A stretch of DNA of 64,000 bases from Rhizopus sp. PT2906 (GCA_025529335.1 JAMYHX010000044.1:81310-145309); one strand, 5' to 3'. Positions 34,055 to 44,793 are shown, numbered from the stretch's first letter. A program made the numbers and translations. Notes: generated by a model from the sequence alone, not told the origin.

Positions 34055-35050
34055 TAGTATACATAGATCAAGAAAATAGAAGGATAATAAACTACATGTT
34101 TTACATTTACATGCGTGTATATCATGATAAAAAAGAGAGAGAGGGAGAGAGAAAGAAAAGAAGCCTAGATTGTATATATATCTTAACATTGAGATGCATG
34201 TATTACATAAATAGATCTACATTACATAACTCTATTGGTGAATGTATTTGATAAAGTGTATATTCACTCCCTATGGCTTTTAGGTATATGCTTAGCACCT
34301 AACTGATCCTCCTTTTTTTTTTACAATTCCCAAGAATAGGATGTAGTTGGATATGCTTAAATGAGGTCTATATGCGAGTTATATGTTTTATAAAAAGGGA
34401 AACAGACAGACAGACAGAGATAGATTAGAAAAGAAATAATCTTTTATCATCTTATTTTCCTCTCCTTGATCTATGTCAATATGAGTTCCTATTTTAGGCT
34501 TGGAGAACAAGTCTCTTTCTCTTCCTCTTGTATGTCAAAAGCTATTTCATATTTCCCACTTTTCGTAATGTTAAAAAAGACTATTTTTATCTATTTGTAC
34601 AATTTATGCAGTTTATTAGGTTAAGAAGAACACTCTATTGCATATTTACTGCAGGCTATATAAATATATATTTTTTAGACAGAAAGTACAGTCAAAATAA
34701 ATAGGAGAGAGTGTGTGTGTATCTTTCTCTCTCTTTCTCTACACCCACGCGCGCGTTTTTTTTTTTTTTTTTTTTGCTTATTTTGTTTGAATAAATAAAG
34801 TCAAAGAGATGCGTGTACACATATATAACAATTCTCCTTATTTCTCTCTATCTCTCTCTGTCTCTCTTTTATATTCTTTTTTATCTTGTATTGTTATATC
34901 ATCTCCTTTCTTTACCCCTCCTCCCTTCCCTTTTTTGTGATGTTTATATTCCCATGTGAGAAAAAGAGCTATAAAGAGGATCTACACTGTTTTACCTCTT
35001 ACTCTCTTTTTCTTCTTTCTTTTCTTTGTCTCTCACTTTTTATTTTCTAC
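34055..35050. other. Intergenic region rich in CT/GA and T tracts
   Basis: No gene is supported. It includes a GA tract (about 34133-34160), a CAGA-type tract (34404-34420), CT runs (34722-34740, 34845-34868), an alternating CG run followed by T22 (34748-34776) and a long T/C-rich leader just before the grainyhead start. Confidence 0.6.
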
Positions 35051-36450
35051 ATGAACCCTATTGAAAACCATTGCTTTTCAAATCCTATCGAGCCAAAATA
35101 TTTCAATCTTCAGACACCAGATGGTTCTCGACCTCATTATCGTCATTTCAGTGCGAACGATATGATGGTAAAGCCACCCATGTATTTTCAGCAAGAATCA
35201 TTGGATGAAAAGCAAAGGTAAACTATACCAGTGGCAAAAGGAGGAGAAATAGAAAAAGAGAGAGAGAGAGAGAGGATAGGGAGTATAACAGGGTGCAAAA
35301 AAGGGGAAGGGGCAAATATATCTTTTGCTGACACATATATTCGTATATAATTAGAAAGCTTCGATTTCATATTGTTTTAGAAGGTAAATTGAGGTATTTT
35401 ACAATTTGATAAATTGTGCAGTAATGTTTACACTTTTTTTTTTTTTCAGCCGCCACTGCCGTCACTCAACGAGCAGAAGAGAGTTCAATCACGTACCTGA
35501 ATCGTGGCCAACTCTACTGTATTCAATTGACAGACACGTATAACCAGAACGAAACGATCACAAGCAGTCTCTCGATTGAATTTCATAATGCGTCACATCG
35601 AAGTATAGCAGAAAATTATTGGAACTATTGGCTGGCACAACAGAAGCAATTGGAATCACGAGCAATTGATATAGGTAATACCTTCTGATCCCCTCCCCTT
35701 TCAGCAAGAGGTATTGATCACTCAACATAGATCTATCTCAGTCAGTAGGTATTGTCAATGTCACCATGCCTAGTTTTGACAAGATCTCGTTTGAGTGGAA
35801 CGGAAGTATGGGTGCCAAACTATGTGTGCGATTCAAGTGTCTTTCTACCGATTTCTCAAGGATCAAGGGTGTCAAGGGGATCCCACTTCGAGCTCACATG
35901 GAGAGCAAGACAGAGAACGAACAAGAGGCATGTTATTGTAAGATCAAGTTGTTTAGAGATAAAGGAGCCGAACGAAAGAATAAAGATGATGCCAAGCAAA
36001 TATCCAAACAATTGGAAAAAGTCTATGGTAAGAAAAAAAAATATTAAAAGCAAAAGAGAATTGACACGTTTATTAGGTAGTGCCAACCCACAATCATTAA
36101 GTTTACTATATAAGGAATCATCACCTTACACAGTGTTTTCAGAAACATTACAAGAAAATACTAGATATCATACACGTACCATGACAGCACCTAATGCAAC
36201 CACCCTGCAGCCCATATTTCCTATGGACATGTCTTTTGTGCCCATGACGACATCCACCCCCTTATTATATATTCCTCCTTTAATAGAAGAAGAAAACGAA
36301 AGTCTTTATACCCCTTTACAATCCACACCGACAGATGCCTTTTCTATATATGATGTCTTTACACCACAAGAGATCCAGTATGATTACTTTTCCCAACAGT
36401 TGTCCTTGACTCAAGACACGCCACAGACTTGCCAATATGAATTTTTTTAA
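35051..36450 (+). CDS. Grainyhead/CP2-family transcription factor
   Basis: DNA-binding regulator; in filamentous ascomycetes the relative controls cell-wall remodelling and spore separation. Exon 1 (35051-35217) is followed by a 29-nt microexon (35355-35383) which must be included: it supplies K-L-R-F-H-I-V-L-E and restores the frame into A-A-T-A-V-T-Q-R-A-E-E-S-S-I-T-Y-L-N-R-G-Q-L, the start of the CP2 domain. Further domain motifs: N-Y-W-N-Y-W-L-A-Q-Q, I-S-F-E-W-N, C-L-S-T-D-F-S-R-I-K-G-V-K-G-I-P-L and the DNA-contacting K-L-F-R-D-K-G-A-E-R-K. Introns lie at 35218-35354, 35384-35449, 35676-35730 and 36029-36076. The C-terminal part is low-complexity. No SAM or ubiquitin-like dimerisation module is recognised after the domain. 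Confidence 0.9.
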
Positions 36451-36719
36451 TATACTGTAACTGCTTGTATAAATCTTTTATTATTTGAATATCAAAAAAA
36501 TGAACGACCTCATCATATTATTATTATCTATAAACAAGAGGAGGAAGGGTTTAGATATTTCTTCATTTGATGTAATATAAGAACACACACCTATGCGGCA
36601 AGTGTTTCGTGACATGATGCCTCTGTTTAAGATAGTTTCTATGTTCTAGATTTTTCATATCATATTGATACTCAAAAAGGATACTCTCAAACGCGACGTA
36701 CCCAGTCTTAAAAAATGGT

Positions 36720-37205
36720 ATTACGACAACACTGCAAATGCTCTTTTGAAAGGGAACTGAAGGCTTTTCAAGTGAAAAATGCATTATACATGAACGCTTC
36801 AACTCAAAGTGGTATATGAATTATAAAATATATCGTCAACTTCTACTCTATGAGATTTATATCAGCAAATATATATATATATATAGTAATAGGAATACAT
36901 TGAGGATATTTATACTTTGCTCATGATACATTGTCTATTTTGCTTTTAAAAAGTAAGAAAGTTGGATTTACATTGCACGTAGAACTTTTGACAGTATAGC
37001 ATCTATACATATTCTCTCTTTTACTTGACAACATTTACCAAATTAATAGAATCGTATTACTCACTCATAGTATTACATCTTGTTTCATAAATCAAATGTT
37101 TTGATATACTCTAGTCTTGCTCACAACCTATTGGCAATGGCTGTCCAGCAATCGAGTGTTTTATTGTAATATTTAGATGCTTTTGCAGTTTAGGGGAACA
37201 TTGCC
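36720..37205 (+). repeat. Left terminal inverted repeat
   Basis: Begins ATTACGACAACACTGCAAAT and ends near TTTTGCAGTTTAGGGG. It is matched in reverse complement at 39490-39976; the inner ~200 bp differ at scattered positions and small gaps. Confidence 0.8.
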
Positions 37206-37325
37206 TTTTTTGGATTTTGCAGTGTACCTAGTATTACCCTTTATAATAAATAATATCTACACAAAAAGAATCTACAACACAATAAGCAACTTACTAGTCG
37301 ATCTTCGCAATAAAAAAAAAAGGGT

Positions 37326-37625
37326 TTACAATATTTCAAGCACAGCATGTTTCTTTGCAGATGGTCTAATTGATTCAATTTCTATCCTGGTAGGATTAAT
37401 AGCGAAGAAGATCAGTTGAAGGTGTAAGAGCGGAGTGACCACGTCATCTAAATTTGGAACGGAAGCAACAATGATTGGAACAATATATTCTGCTTGAGAT
37501 GCACCTTCAATTGACATGTCATTGACAGTAAACAATAGAATAATACAGTCGTTACATTCTAAAAGCTCATTGGATAATGAATCAGTCTGTAGATTACTGA
37601 TCCATACGCTATTGTGGTCTTTCAT
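37326..37625 (-). CDS. Unknown 99-residue open frame inside the inverted-repeat unit
   Basis: Reads C-I-I-L-L-F-T-V-N-D-M-S-I-E-G-A-S-Q-A and E-Y-I-V-P-I-I-V-A-S-V-P-N-L-D-D-V-V-T-P-L-L. The acidic-hydrophobic pattern weakly recalls the middle of large cut-and-paste transposases of the KDZ/CACTA type, but no catalytic motif is present. It is divergent from the HeH/LEM gene, 99 bp away. It may be a transposase remnant or chance. Confidence 0.3.
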   Translation of the reverse strand: MKDHNSVWISNLQTDSLSNELLECNDCIILLFTVNDMSIEGASQAEYIVPIIVASVPNLDDVVTPLLHLQLIFFAINPTRIEIESIRPSAKKHAVLEIL

Positions 37626-37724
37626 TGTTTTATACTACCCATTGTCTTTGATACACAAGTATAAAAAGAACCTTTTTTTCCCTTCTGAAGCTTTAGTTTT
37701 TTTTTTTTGTTCAATATCTAGATT

Positions 37725-39366
37725 ATGACTACCAGTTCACAAGAACCTGATGGAAGAGAGATTCCTAGCCATTTGTATTATTTAGGTACATTGATATTTT
37801 CTTTTTCTTTAATACATGTGCTTACAGATATATTCAGAGGAAGGTGTCAATTTGCGAAAGTTTCGAAAACAAGACCTACTAGACATTCTGCTTCAGAATG
37901 GCATCGAACATGATTCTAATATGGGAAGAAGTCGGCTATTGAGGCTATTCAATAGTAGAATATATGTCAACCGACTACAGATCCTGAATGAATACTGGCA
38001 ATTATTACAACCTGGAACTGGGAGTGATTCTTCTAGTCTTTACTTTGATGAAGCCGACCGATCTTTCACACAAACTGAAACAGAGAGTGATTCTTCTAAT
38101 CTTTACATTGATGCAAGCGACCACTTCAGCGCTGGTTCATTGCGTGCATCTCCTGTATTGGATTCAACGTACCATTCATCCCACAGCTCGCTTGAAGTTG
38201 ATTTGCCTGATGTGTCACGTTATAGTCGATCATCGCCAGCTCCTACCACAGGACCTCAGGTTGGCTCTCAAGCTATGGCATCCGACTCCTCTCAGGCATC
38301 ATCAAGCACTAGATATGGCCTTTTAGCTCCTTGGCCGTTTTATCATCAAGCGTCCTACCTTAGACAACCCCTATTTAGTGAAATCCTGTCAGAAGTCCCT
38401 GATGACGACCCTTTAGCTATTAGCACAAAGTCGAAGCTTCCCGTTGCTACCGAACTTTTTGGCTCATGGATATGTCCGCCACTAACAAGCGACAGCAGAG
38501 GCTTTGCTGCTTATAAACCTCGCTGGCGCCCTGATGTGGCTGCTTTCCCGAATATATTTAATCCTAGGCTGCGTTTTCCTAAAACAATATTACCACCCAG
38601 CAGTTATGGTTCTAGCCTTGGATATACGACAAGACTGCGTGGTCCATTTGACTTTGATGTTGCGTCTTCAAATTCATTTCAGACGTCATCAATCAATACA
38701 CGCAACATTGCTGCTCTTCAACAGCTCTCTTGCCATCTAACGGCCGCTGATTTTCCTAGAGCAACTGATAACAGAGAATCGTCGGGATATGATAACCTTC
38801 CGCCCGCCATGGAAAATTTCGAGCTACCCACTAGTTCTTTGTTCAGATATTTCGTTAGACGGATCTTCAGAGAGTTTATCTTTTTCTTGCTTAAAAACTT
38901 TGTACCTGTCCTCTTGGCGCTCATGGTCTATGGTTCAATGTATATGGACATGGAAATAATGCGCTTCATCTCAACCGAACAGCCAGAGATTGGTCTCTTA
39001 TTGGTACCTATTGTCTTGTTCCTCTCCATTGCTACTGTTACTGGACTATGGAGAATGTATCATGGCTTTATCAAAAGGCGTGCCCGACAAAGAATTATCG
39101 ATGCAGTGGTGGACAGGATCCTGGACGAACTCAAGCGTAAATGTGCCCTCTGGAAGAGAGGCTCGTTTTTCCACCCCCATTCGTCACAACCTATCAGGCA
39201 CTTTTATAACCAGTTTATCCTAGCCTATCCAGACAAAGCTGATCTTTGGGAAGAGGTGTTCAATGCTATTGAAAATAACCGAGATACTATGACTGTCAGA
39301 AGAATAGAGGAAGGAGAAGAAATTGATGCCTGGGACTATAGACCACATGTGCTGAATTTTATGTAG
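37725..39366 (+). CDS. HeH/LEM-type inner nuclear membrane protein (Src1/Heh1/Man1-like)
   Basis: Exon 1 (37725-37785) joins 37838 across a 52-nt intron to give Y-L-E-E-G-V-N-L-R-K-F-R-K-Q-D-L-L-D-I-L and later G-R-S-R-L-L-R-L-F-N, a helix-extension-helix domain as in yeast Heh1/Src1. The nearer AG (37827) would break the frame. A Ser/Asp-rich linker has a short tandem duplication (S-D-S-S-S-L-Y-F-D-E-A-D, then S-D-S-S-N-L-Y-I-D-A-S-D). Two membrane spans follow (L-L-K-N-F-V-P-V-L-L-A-L-M-V-Y-G and L-L-L-V-P-I-V-L-F-L-S-I-A-T-V), separated by only about 20 residues, so the usual large lumenal part is missing. The C-terminus fits the Man1-Src1 (MSC) winged-helix region: V-V-D-R-I-L-D-E-L, L-W-E-E-V-F-N-A-I-E-N-N, ending W-D-Y-R-P-H-V-L-N-F-M. 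It lies between inverted repeats. Confidence 0.72.
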
Positions 39367-39489
39367 TACATTTAGATTTTGTTTTTAAGCAGGACTTTTA
39401 ATAAATAGACGCGAAATGACATTGTCCATCATTGTTCTTTTTGGGTAATACTAAGGGCAAGACAAAAAAGAACTACAAAATCCAAAAAA

Positions 39490-39976
39490 AAAGTAATACG
39501 CCCCCAAACTGTAAAAACATCTAAACATCACAATAAAACACTCAGTTGCTGGACAGCTATTGTCAACGGATTAGAGTATATTAAGGACTTTGCTTTGTGA
39601 CACAAGACTTAATATTATGAGTGACTAGTACGATTCTATTGATTTCATAGAAAATATCCAAAAGTTGTCAAGTAAAAGAGAGAATATATGTAGATGCTAT
39701 ACAGCCAAAAGTTCTACGTGCAATGTAAATCCAACTTTCTTACTTTTTAAAAGCAAAATAGACAATGTATCATGAGCAAAGTATAAATATCCTCAATGTA
39801 TTCCTATTACTATATATATATATATATTTGCTGATATAAATCTCATAGAGTAGAAGTTGACGATATATTTTATAATTCATATACCACTTTGAGTTGAAGC
39901 GTTCATGTATAATGCATTTTTCACTTGAAAAGCCTTCAGTTCCCTTTCAAAAGAGCATTTGCAGTGTTGTCGTAAT
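39490..39976 (-). repeat. Right terminal inverted repeat
   Basis: Reverse complement of 36720-37205. Its inner half also matches the fragment at about 12440-12545. Just outside, the sequences at the two ends of the unit differ (TCCCGGAAAA here, ACCATTTT in the equivalent orientation on the left), which sets the outer border. Confidence 0.8.
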
Positions 39977-40227
39977 TCCCGGAAAAAAAATGTTTATGCT
40001 GGTGTAACTCATGTCGACATTTGATGAATTTTTTCCCGTTTTGAATATACAAAAGTTAGTCAGCATTCGCTTTACTATTTAAGCAAAGTGATTATCTCGC
40101 ATTGTCTTTTCTTTACCCCACAATTTTCACATGAAGAAATAACTAGTTTTCCCCCAAATCTTTCATCTTGCATTAAATATAAAGCCCTTCAGCTTTTTCT
40201 TCTTTCTTTTTCTTTTTATTCATCATT

Positions 40228-41962
40228 ATGCCTGGAAATCAAAACCGTACACTTCGATATGTTGGTGGTGCAGCTGCAGCCGGCCTGGCCGCCTTATCAC
40301 TAATCTACCACGATCGAGCTATCTTTGACGAAGTCCGAGAAGGTATCAAGGAACAACCTGGATGGCCACTGGTTGGTAATTTGCCACTCCTTTTGAGTTG
40401 GAAAGATCGGATCCATGATTTTCTCTTGATGGGATTCACTGAGCTAGACGAACTGACACTGTATGTATCATATGTATAGATCTAAAAAAAAAAAAAGAAA
40501 CTCATACTTTAAAAAAAAAGCACCATGTCAGCACTTGGTATTCCCAGACATATTGCCACAGCTGATCCACGCAATGTAGAACATGTTTTAAAAAGTAAAG
40601 TCTAAAAAATATATGTAGAAAGAGATGACCTTACTCGAAACAATAGATAATTTCGAAAATTATATCAAAGGTCCTGAATTTCATGGTGCAATGAACGATT
40701 TGTTTGGAAATGGCATTTTTAATGCAAATGGTGAACACTGGAAATATCAACGAAAGACAGCAAGTCACATATTCAATGTCAAGAACTTTAGAGATCATTT
40801 TACAGAGTAATGTTAGATACGTAAAGATAAACTCAAAACTAATAAAAAATAGTGTCTTTATAAAAGAAATTGATTACATGTCAAAACACATTTGGGATAA
40901 AGCAGCTGATTCAGGCACAATAGTTGATTTTCATGACGTGATGTTTAAATTTACATTGGATTCATTTATTCTGTAAGCAAAAAGCACATAGAACAACTAT
41001 TATTCTTACAATTCATTAGCATCGGATTTGGTGTACAATTGAACGCACTTGGATCAACAGAAAGGGTCCCCTTTGCAGTTGCATTTGACGAAGCACAAAA
41101 GTCAACTTTCCAACGATTTGTGAATCCCATCTGGCCAATCACGGAACGAATCCAGCGAGTAACAATGCCATGGAAAAAGACAATGAAGGACCATCTGGCC
41201 GTCGTCGATTCATTTGCTCGTGATGTGATTAAACAGCGCCAAGAACAGATGGCACGTGGCGAGGTCTACAAGGACCTTCTGTCTCGGTTCATGGTGGCCA
41301 AGAATGCAGAGGGGGAAGCTTTGAGCACGGACGAGCTGAGAGATATTGTGTTAAATTTTGTGATCGCCGGACGTGACACGACCGCACAGGCTCTTTCATG
41401 GACTTTTTATATGCTTATGACGCATCCACGTGTGGAGACTAAGTTGATGGAAGAGATTGAACGTGTGTCTGAAACAGATGACGCGTCGACGCTGTACGAG
41501 ACGATCAAGGGTATGACCTATGCTCATGCCGTCTTTTACGAAGTTTTACGGCTTTACCCTTCTGTGCCTCTGAATCAAAAGTACGCGCTCGATGACGATG
41601 TTTGGCCTGACGGCACACACATACGTAAAGGTGACTATATTCTCTGGTGTCCTTACGCTCAAGGTCGATGCGAGAAAGTGTGGGGAGCGGATGCCAAGGA
41701 GTTCAAGCCGGAGAGATGGATTGAAGAGGGTGAGCTCAAGCGACAGAATCAAGGTCAGTGGCCAGCGTTCCATGCAGGTCCACGTGTCTGTCTAGGACAG
41801 AATCTGGCGACGCTCGAAGCACTGGTGGCTATTGTGTTCTTGCTCAAGAGGTACAAGTTCACTCTTGTGCCTGATCAGGAGATCACTTATCAGGTCTCTT
41901 TGACGTTGCCTATGCTTCAAGGAATGAAGGTGATGGTTCAGAAACGTGATCAATCAAACTAA
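40228..41962 (+). CDS. Cytochrome P450, CYP52/CYP86-like (probable fatty-acid hydroxylase)
   Basis: Haem monooxygenase. The start MPGNQNRTLRYVGGAAAAGLA begins a short ER anchor. The proline-rich hinge E-Q-P-G-W-P-L-V-G-N-L-P follows, then G-D/N-G-I-F-N-A-N-G-E-H-W-K-Y-Q-R-K-T-A-S-H-I-F (helix C), the I-helix V-I-A-G-R-D-T-T-A-Q-A-L-S-W, the K-helix Y-E-V-L-R-L-Y-P-S-V-P, F-K-P-E-R-W, and the haem loop F-H-A-G-P-R-V-C-L-G-Q. All conserved residues are intact. Four or five short introns split the first half; the second half is one exon. The I-helix and haem-loop wording places it in the CYP4/52/86 clan of omega hydroxylases (inference from motif). It starts about 250 bp outside the inverted-repeat unit. 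Confidence 0.93.
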
Positions 41963-43222
41963 ATTAAGAATAAATATATTATTTTAATAAGTTTTATAAT
42001 TCAAAACGTAGCAGCAGCCTTTTGATTTTATATAAAAACTAAAGCAACACTTTGAGTTCAGTAGGTTTCCTTTTTGAAAAAGTATTTTTTAGTCTGTCAG
42101 CCTAAAAACAAAAAAATACCTTAAAAATTACCAAAGTAATAATCTACATAGACTCATCTGTAACTTATAACTAAAAGACAGTTTATCCAATAAGATGAGA
42201 TTCAGCTTATTTCCTTTATATAGTTATTAACAAAATCAAGGCATCAACGCTTTAAAGAGAGATAGAGTTTTAGTTCAATATCAATCTCTTTGAAACTACT
42301 ATAAGTCCTATCCTTATGCTATGTTTTCTCTTTTTAGTATTTCCAAATAATGTATTGACACTCTAGTTTAACATGAATAACCAAATAAACAATCGTTTTA
42401 CTGTCAATGATGAAGGTGTTCAGCGCATGATTGACAACAATTCAGCTATGTACTATAGTAACCAAATGATTATTGCTCAAAATATGACTCATCAACCTGT
42501 AAACACTATTAAAGCATATTCAGCGAAGCAAGAAGAGTGGAAGGTAATTCTAGAAAATAATAATAAAGAAAAGGTTTGAAAATCTAATTATGTTGTTTAA
42601 ACATATTAAGAGTTGATTATCTAGAAATTTGACAGAAAAGGAGCAAGTTCCATTAGCTACGGAATTCTTGAGCGATAGTGCTAAAATGGAACTAGCCGTG
42701 CTTGTCATCACTTTAATTCCTGTAGTCAATGCCCTCTTTTCATCTAATCAACTATCCATAAGGCAACGTCTAGCTTTTAAACTAAAGCTACTGTCAATTC
42801 ACAGCGTGAAGATGACTGTTGGCAATACTTGTACCTTGACTTATGAGCCTGTAAATTCAAATATGGCACGCAACGATTGTTATTTATTAATTATTGACAT
42901 AAATTTTATAAAATGTCGTAAAATAAAAAAATTATTTGCGTAAAAAGACGACAAAGAAAAATATGTTCGAATAAAACGACATCATGTCAAAAGAAGAAGA
43001 AAATGAGTATATGTAGAAAAAGAGAGAAAAAGTATGTTAGTATTAGAGCACATATCCTAATATTAGTCTTACTTACCACCAAGGTGCATTCTGGGGAGAG
43101 TAGCGATAACTATCCAGGATAGTTTAAACAAAAAAAAAAGGAACGGAGGACAGAGAGAACCCAGAGCACAAGAAGAGACAGCTGGGAGAACGTTCCAGAC
43201 ATACACGCAGTCATCAGCATCT
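41963..43222. other. A/T-rich intergenic region with a short Crypton-like fragment
   Basis: No intact gene. The fragment at 42373-42579 is listed separately. A 104-codon frame at 42629-42943 shows no motif. A/T content is high. Confidence 0.5.
42373..42579 (+). pseudogene. Crypton/Ndc10-like N-terminal fragment
   Basis: A 68-codon frame ending P-V-N-T-I-K-A-Y-S-A-K-Q-E-E-W-K, which matches the opening helix (N-T-x-x-A-Y-x-x-K-Q-x-E-W) often seen in Crypton tyrosine recombinases and Ndc10-like DNA-binding proteins of fungi. The rest of the domain is not readable downstream because stops appear within 10 codons. Short length makes this tentative. Confidence 0.4.
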
Positions 43223-43993
43223 ATGCGGTTACCTAGGCTGTACAAAGTACATGCAACGGAGATTGACTACAAAAGTGGCACGCAAAAAATTCGACGAAAC
43301 CTTCAGCGTGCAAAAAACAGCACTGAAAAAGGTCAACAAAGTACTGAAATAGAAGCTTCTCTAAGTCAATTGGATATGTCCCGAACCAGAGACGTAAATG
43401 AAATGTACAATATGTACCTTGAACACAGAGATATTTCGCGTGAGTTCTACTTTTCACCACAACGAGCTAAGCAAAAAAGGAGTTATAAATTGCAAAAACG
43501 TAGATATATCGACAGGCTTTGCTCAGCGGAACGTCAGTATGCAGTATCTGACGTCAAAGGCGTGAGACCTATCATGTTTGTCGGTGACCGCGGTCTAAGT
43601 ATAGGCTCACGAATAAAGGGATTTATGCGTTGCGGTGGCCACTGGAAACCGAAGAAGCACAGTCTTTATGCAACTGTATGCATAACCAATGAACATAACA
43701 CATCACAGACATGTATATACTGCTTCAATAAGTTACCACATCCAGTACAAACAATCCATCGAAACGGAGCAAGTCAACTAAGAACAATTAATGGTGCATT
43801 TGTTTGTGACAACCCAAGTTGTGTCTCTGTCCAAGCAAAAAAAAAAAAAAAAAAAAAAAGCAGTGAAAAGACGGGGTACTGTGTCTGCAATGGCAATAGG
43901 CCTGTCAGGTCTGGCAACAATCCTTTTTGGTGCAAACGAAGATTGGCTCGCTGTCGATGACAGTAATACTTTTTGGAAGGTACGTCTCCTTTG
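43223..43993 (+). pseudogene. Fanzor/TnpB-like RuvC nuclease remnant with A-run expansion
   Basis: The frame from 43223 reads M-F-V-G-D-R-G-L-S-I-G-S-R-I-K-G, then H-S-L-Y-A-T-V-C-I-T-N-E-H-N-T-S-Q-T-C-I-Y-C and, about 30 residues later, F-V-C-D-N-P-S-C-V-S-V-Q. This arrangement (conserved E-x-x-T-S-x-x-C-x-x-C, then C-x4-C) is that of the target-nucleic-acid zinc finger near the C-terminus of TnpB and eukaryotic Fanzor. A run of about 21 A (43839-43859) then shifts the frame; the other frame continues K-R-R-G-T-V-S-A-M-A-I-G-L-S-G, where the family expects R-D-x-x-S/N-A with a catalytic Asp. That Asp is Gly here. The first RuvC motif upstream is not visible. So the copy is truncated, shifted and catalytically dead. 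The family call is by motif only. Confidence 0.55.
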
Positions 43994-44793
43994 ATAATTT
44001 ATTAACTTGTACTGATTGCTTTTAACAACAACAAATATTTATTGGTTTAAATATTTGATATCTTGTAAGTGAGATTATTTCATATCATTGACTGTTTTAC
44101 TAGTTACATCTGTTTGTGTCTCAATTTTTGGACTGGTAGTTCATTTATCTTATCAGTATAAATCCTTCTTTAGGCTGAGGGACGCTTAGAACTAGATTTA
44201 TTTCGTTTCGCTGTGCTTCCTTGGGTATTATTTAATTTACTTTCTCCATTATAATAAAATACGGAAATATTACATGCACGAAAAAATTGACAAAAACGTA
44301 GTTACCTCCACCCACTACCTGTGATGTAGTCTAACGAAACTTTTCGGTCTGTAGCATCAAGCTAGACATGAATTTATGAAGTTACTGCCTTGGATTGATT
44401 CCTTTCAAGAAGAAGAAGAGAGAGATAAAAAAGAAAAGCTATTTCTTTTCTAATTTTATGTTGTCAGTTGATCAACAAAGACCACTTCGTTCACGTGTAA
44501 TTATGATGAATTCACATTTTATATCAAGGAGTGAATTGGACAGTCATAGAGTAGGCAGAGCTTTGGTAATGTGAAGCTGTAAAATGATGTCATATGTAGT
44601 GCCTAGAAGAAGCGCTCGCAGTATTAGTTTATTTTCTGGTGTATGTAGTGCTGGCCTATATTCTTATTTTCTATCCGCTTGGAAGTATGTCGGACTTTGT
44701 ATGTCTTTTTTGAAGGGGAAAATGAGCATTAAATCCTTCTTTTTTCGTTTCAGCAGTAAAGCTTTGTCCTCATTTCACAAATAAAATACCCAT
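43994..44793. other. Intergenic region upstream of AP-2 sigma
   Basis: No gene is supported. It contains a stretch at about 44270-44470 that shares words (CACTACCTGTGATGT, then AAAC-TTTTC, and an AGAGATAAAA box) with 62850-62970, and dispersed repeat copy B. Confidence 0.5.
44496..44655 (+). repeat. Dispersed repeat copy B (partner at 4780-4935)
   Basis: Collinear with copy A by shared words listed there. It ends about 140 bp before the AP-2 sigma start codon. Confidence 0.5.

Larger units (their letters stand above)
36720..39976. mobile_element. Inverted-repeat unit (~3.26 kb) carrying a nuclear-envelope protein gene
   Basis: Arms of about 490 bp (36720-37205 and 39490-39976) are reverse complements. 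By eye the outer ~270 bp (36720-36990 against 39706-39976) appear identical, including an eight-unit AT microsatellite; the inner part is diverged but collinear. Between the arms lie a minus-strand frame of 99 codons (37326-37625) and a plus-strand HeH/LEM-like gene (37725-39366). No transposase domain is certain and no target-site duplication is evident at the outer borders. It may be a non-autonomous DNA transposon, a pair of single elements in opposite orientation, or a local inverted duplication. Confidence 0.65.

Noticed and set aside
37988..38326. Plus-strand 112-codon frame inside the HeH gene
   Set aside because: Alternative frame of the long HeH exon; composition and position show it is a shadow.
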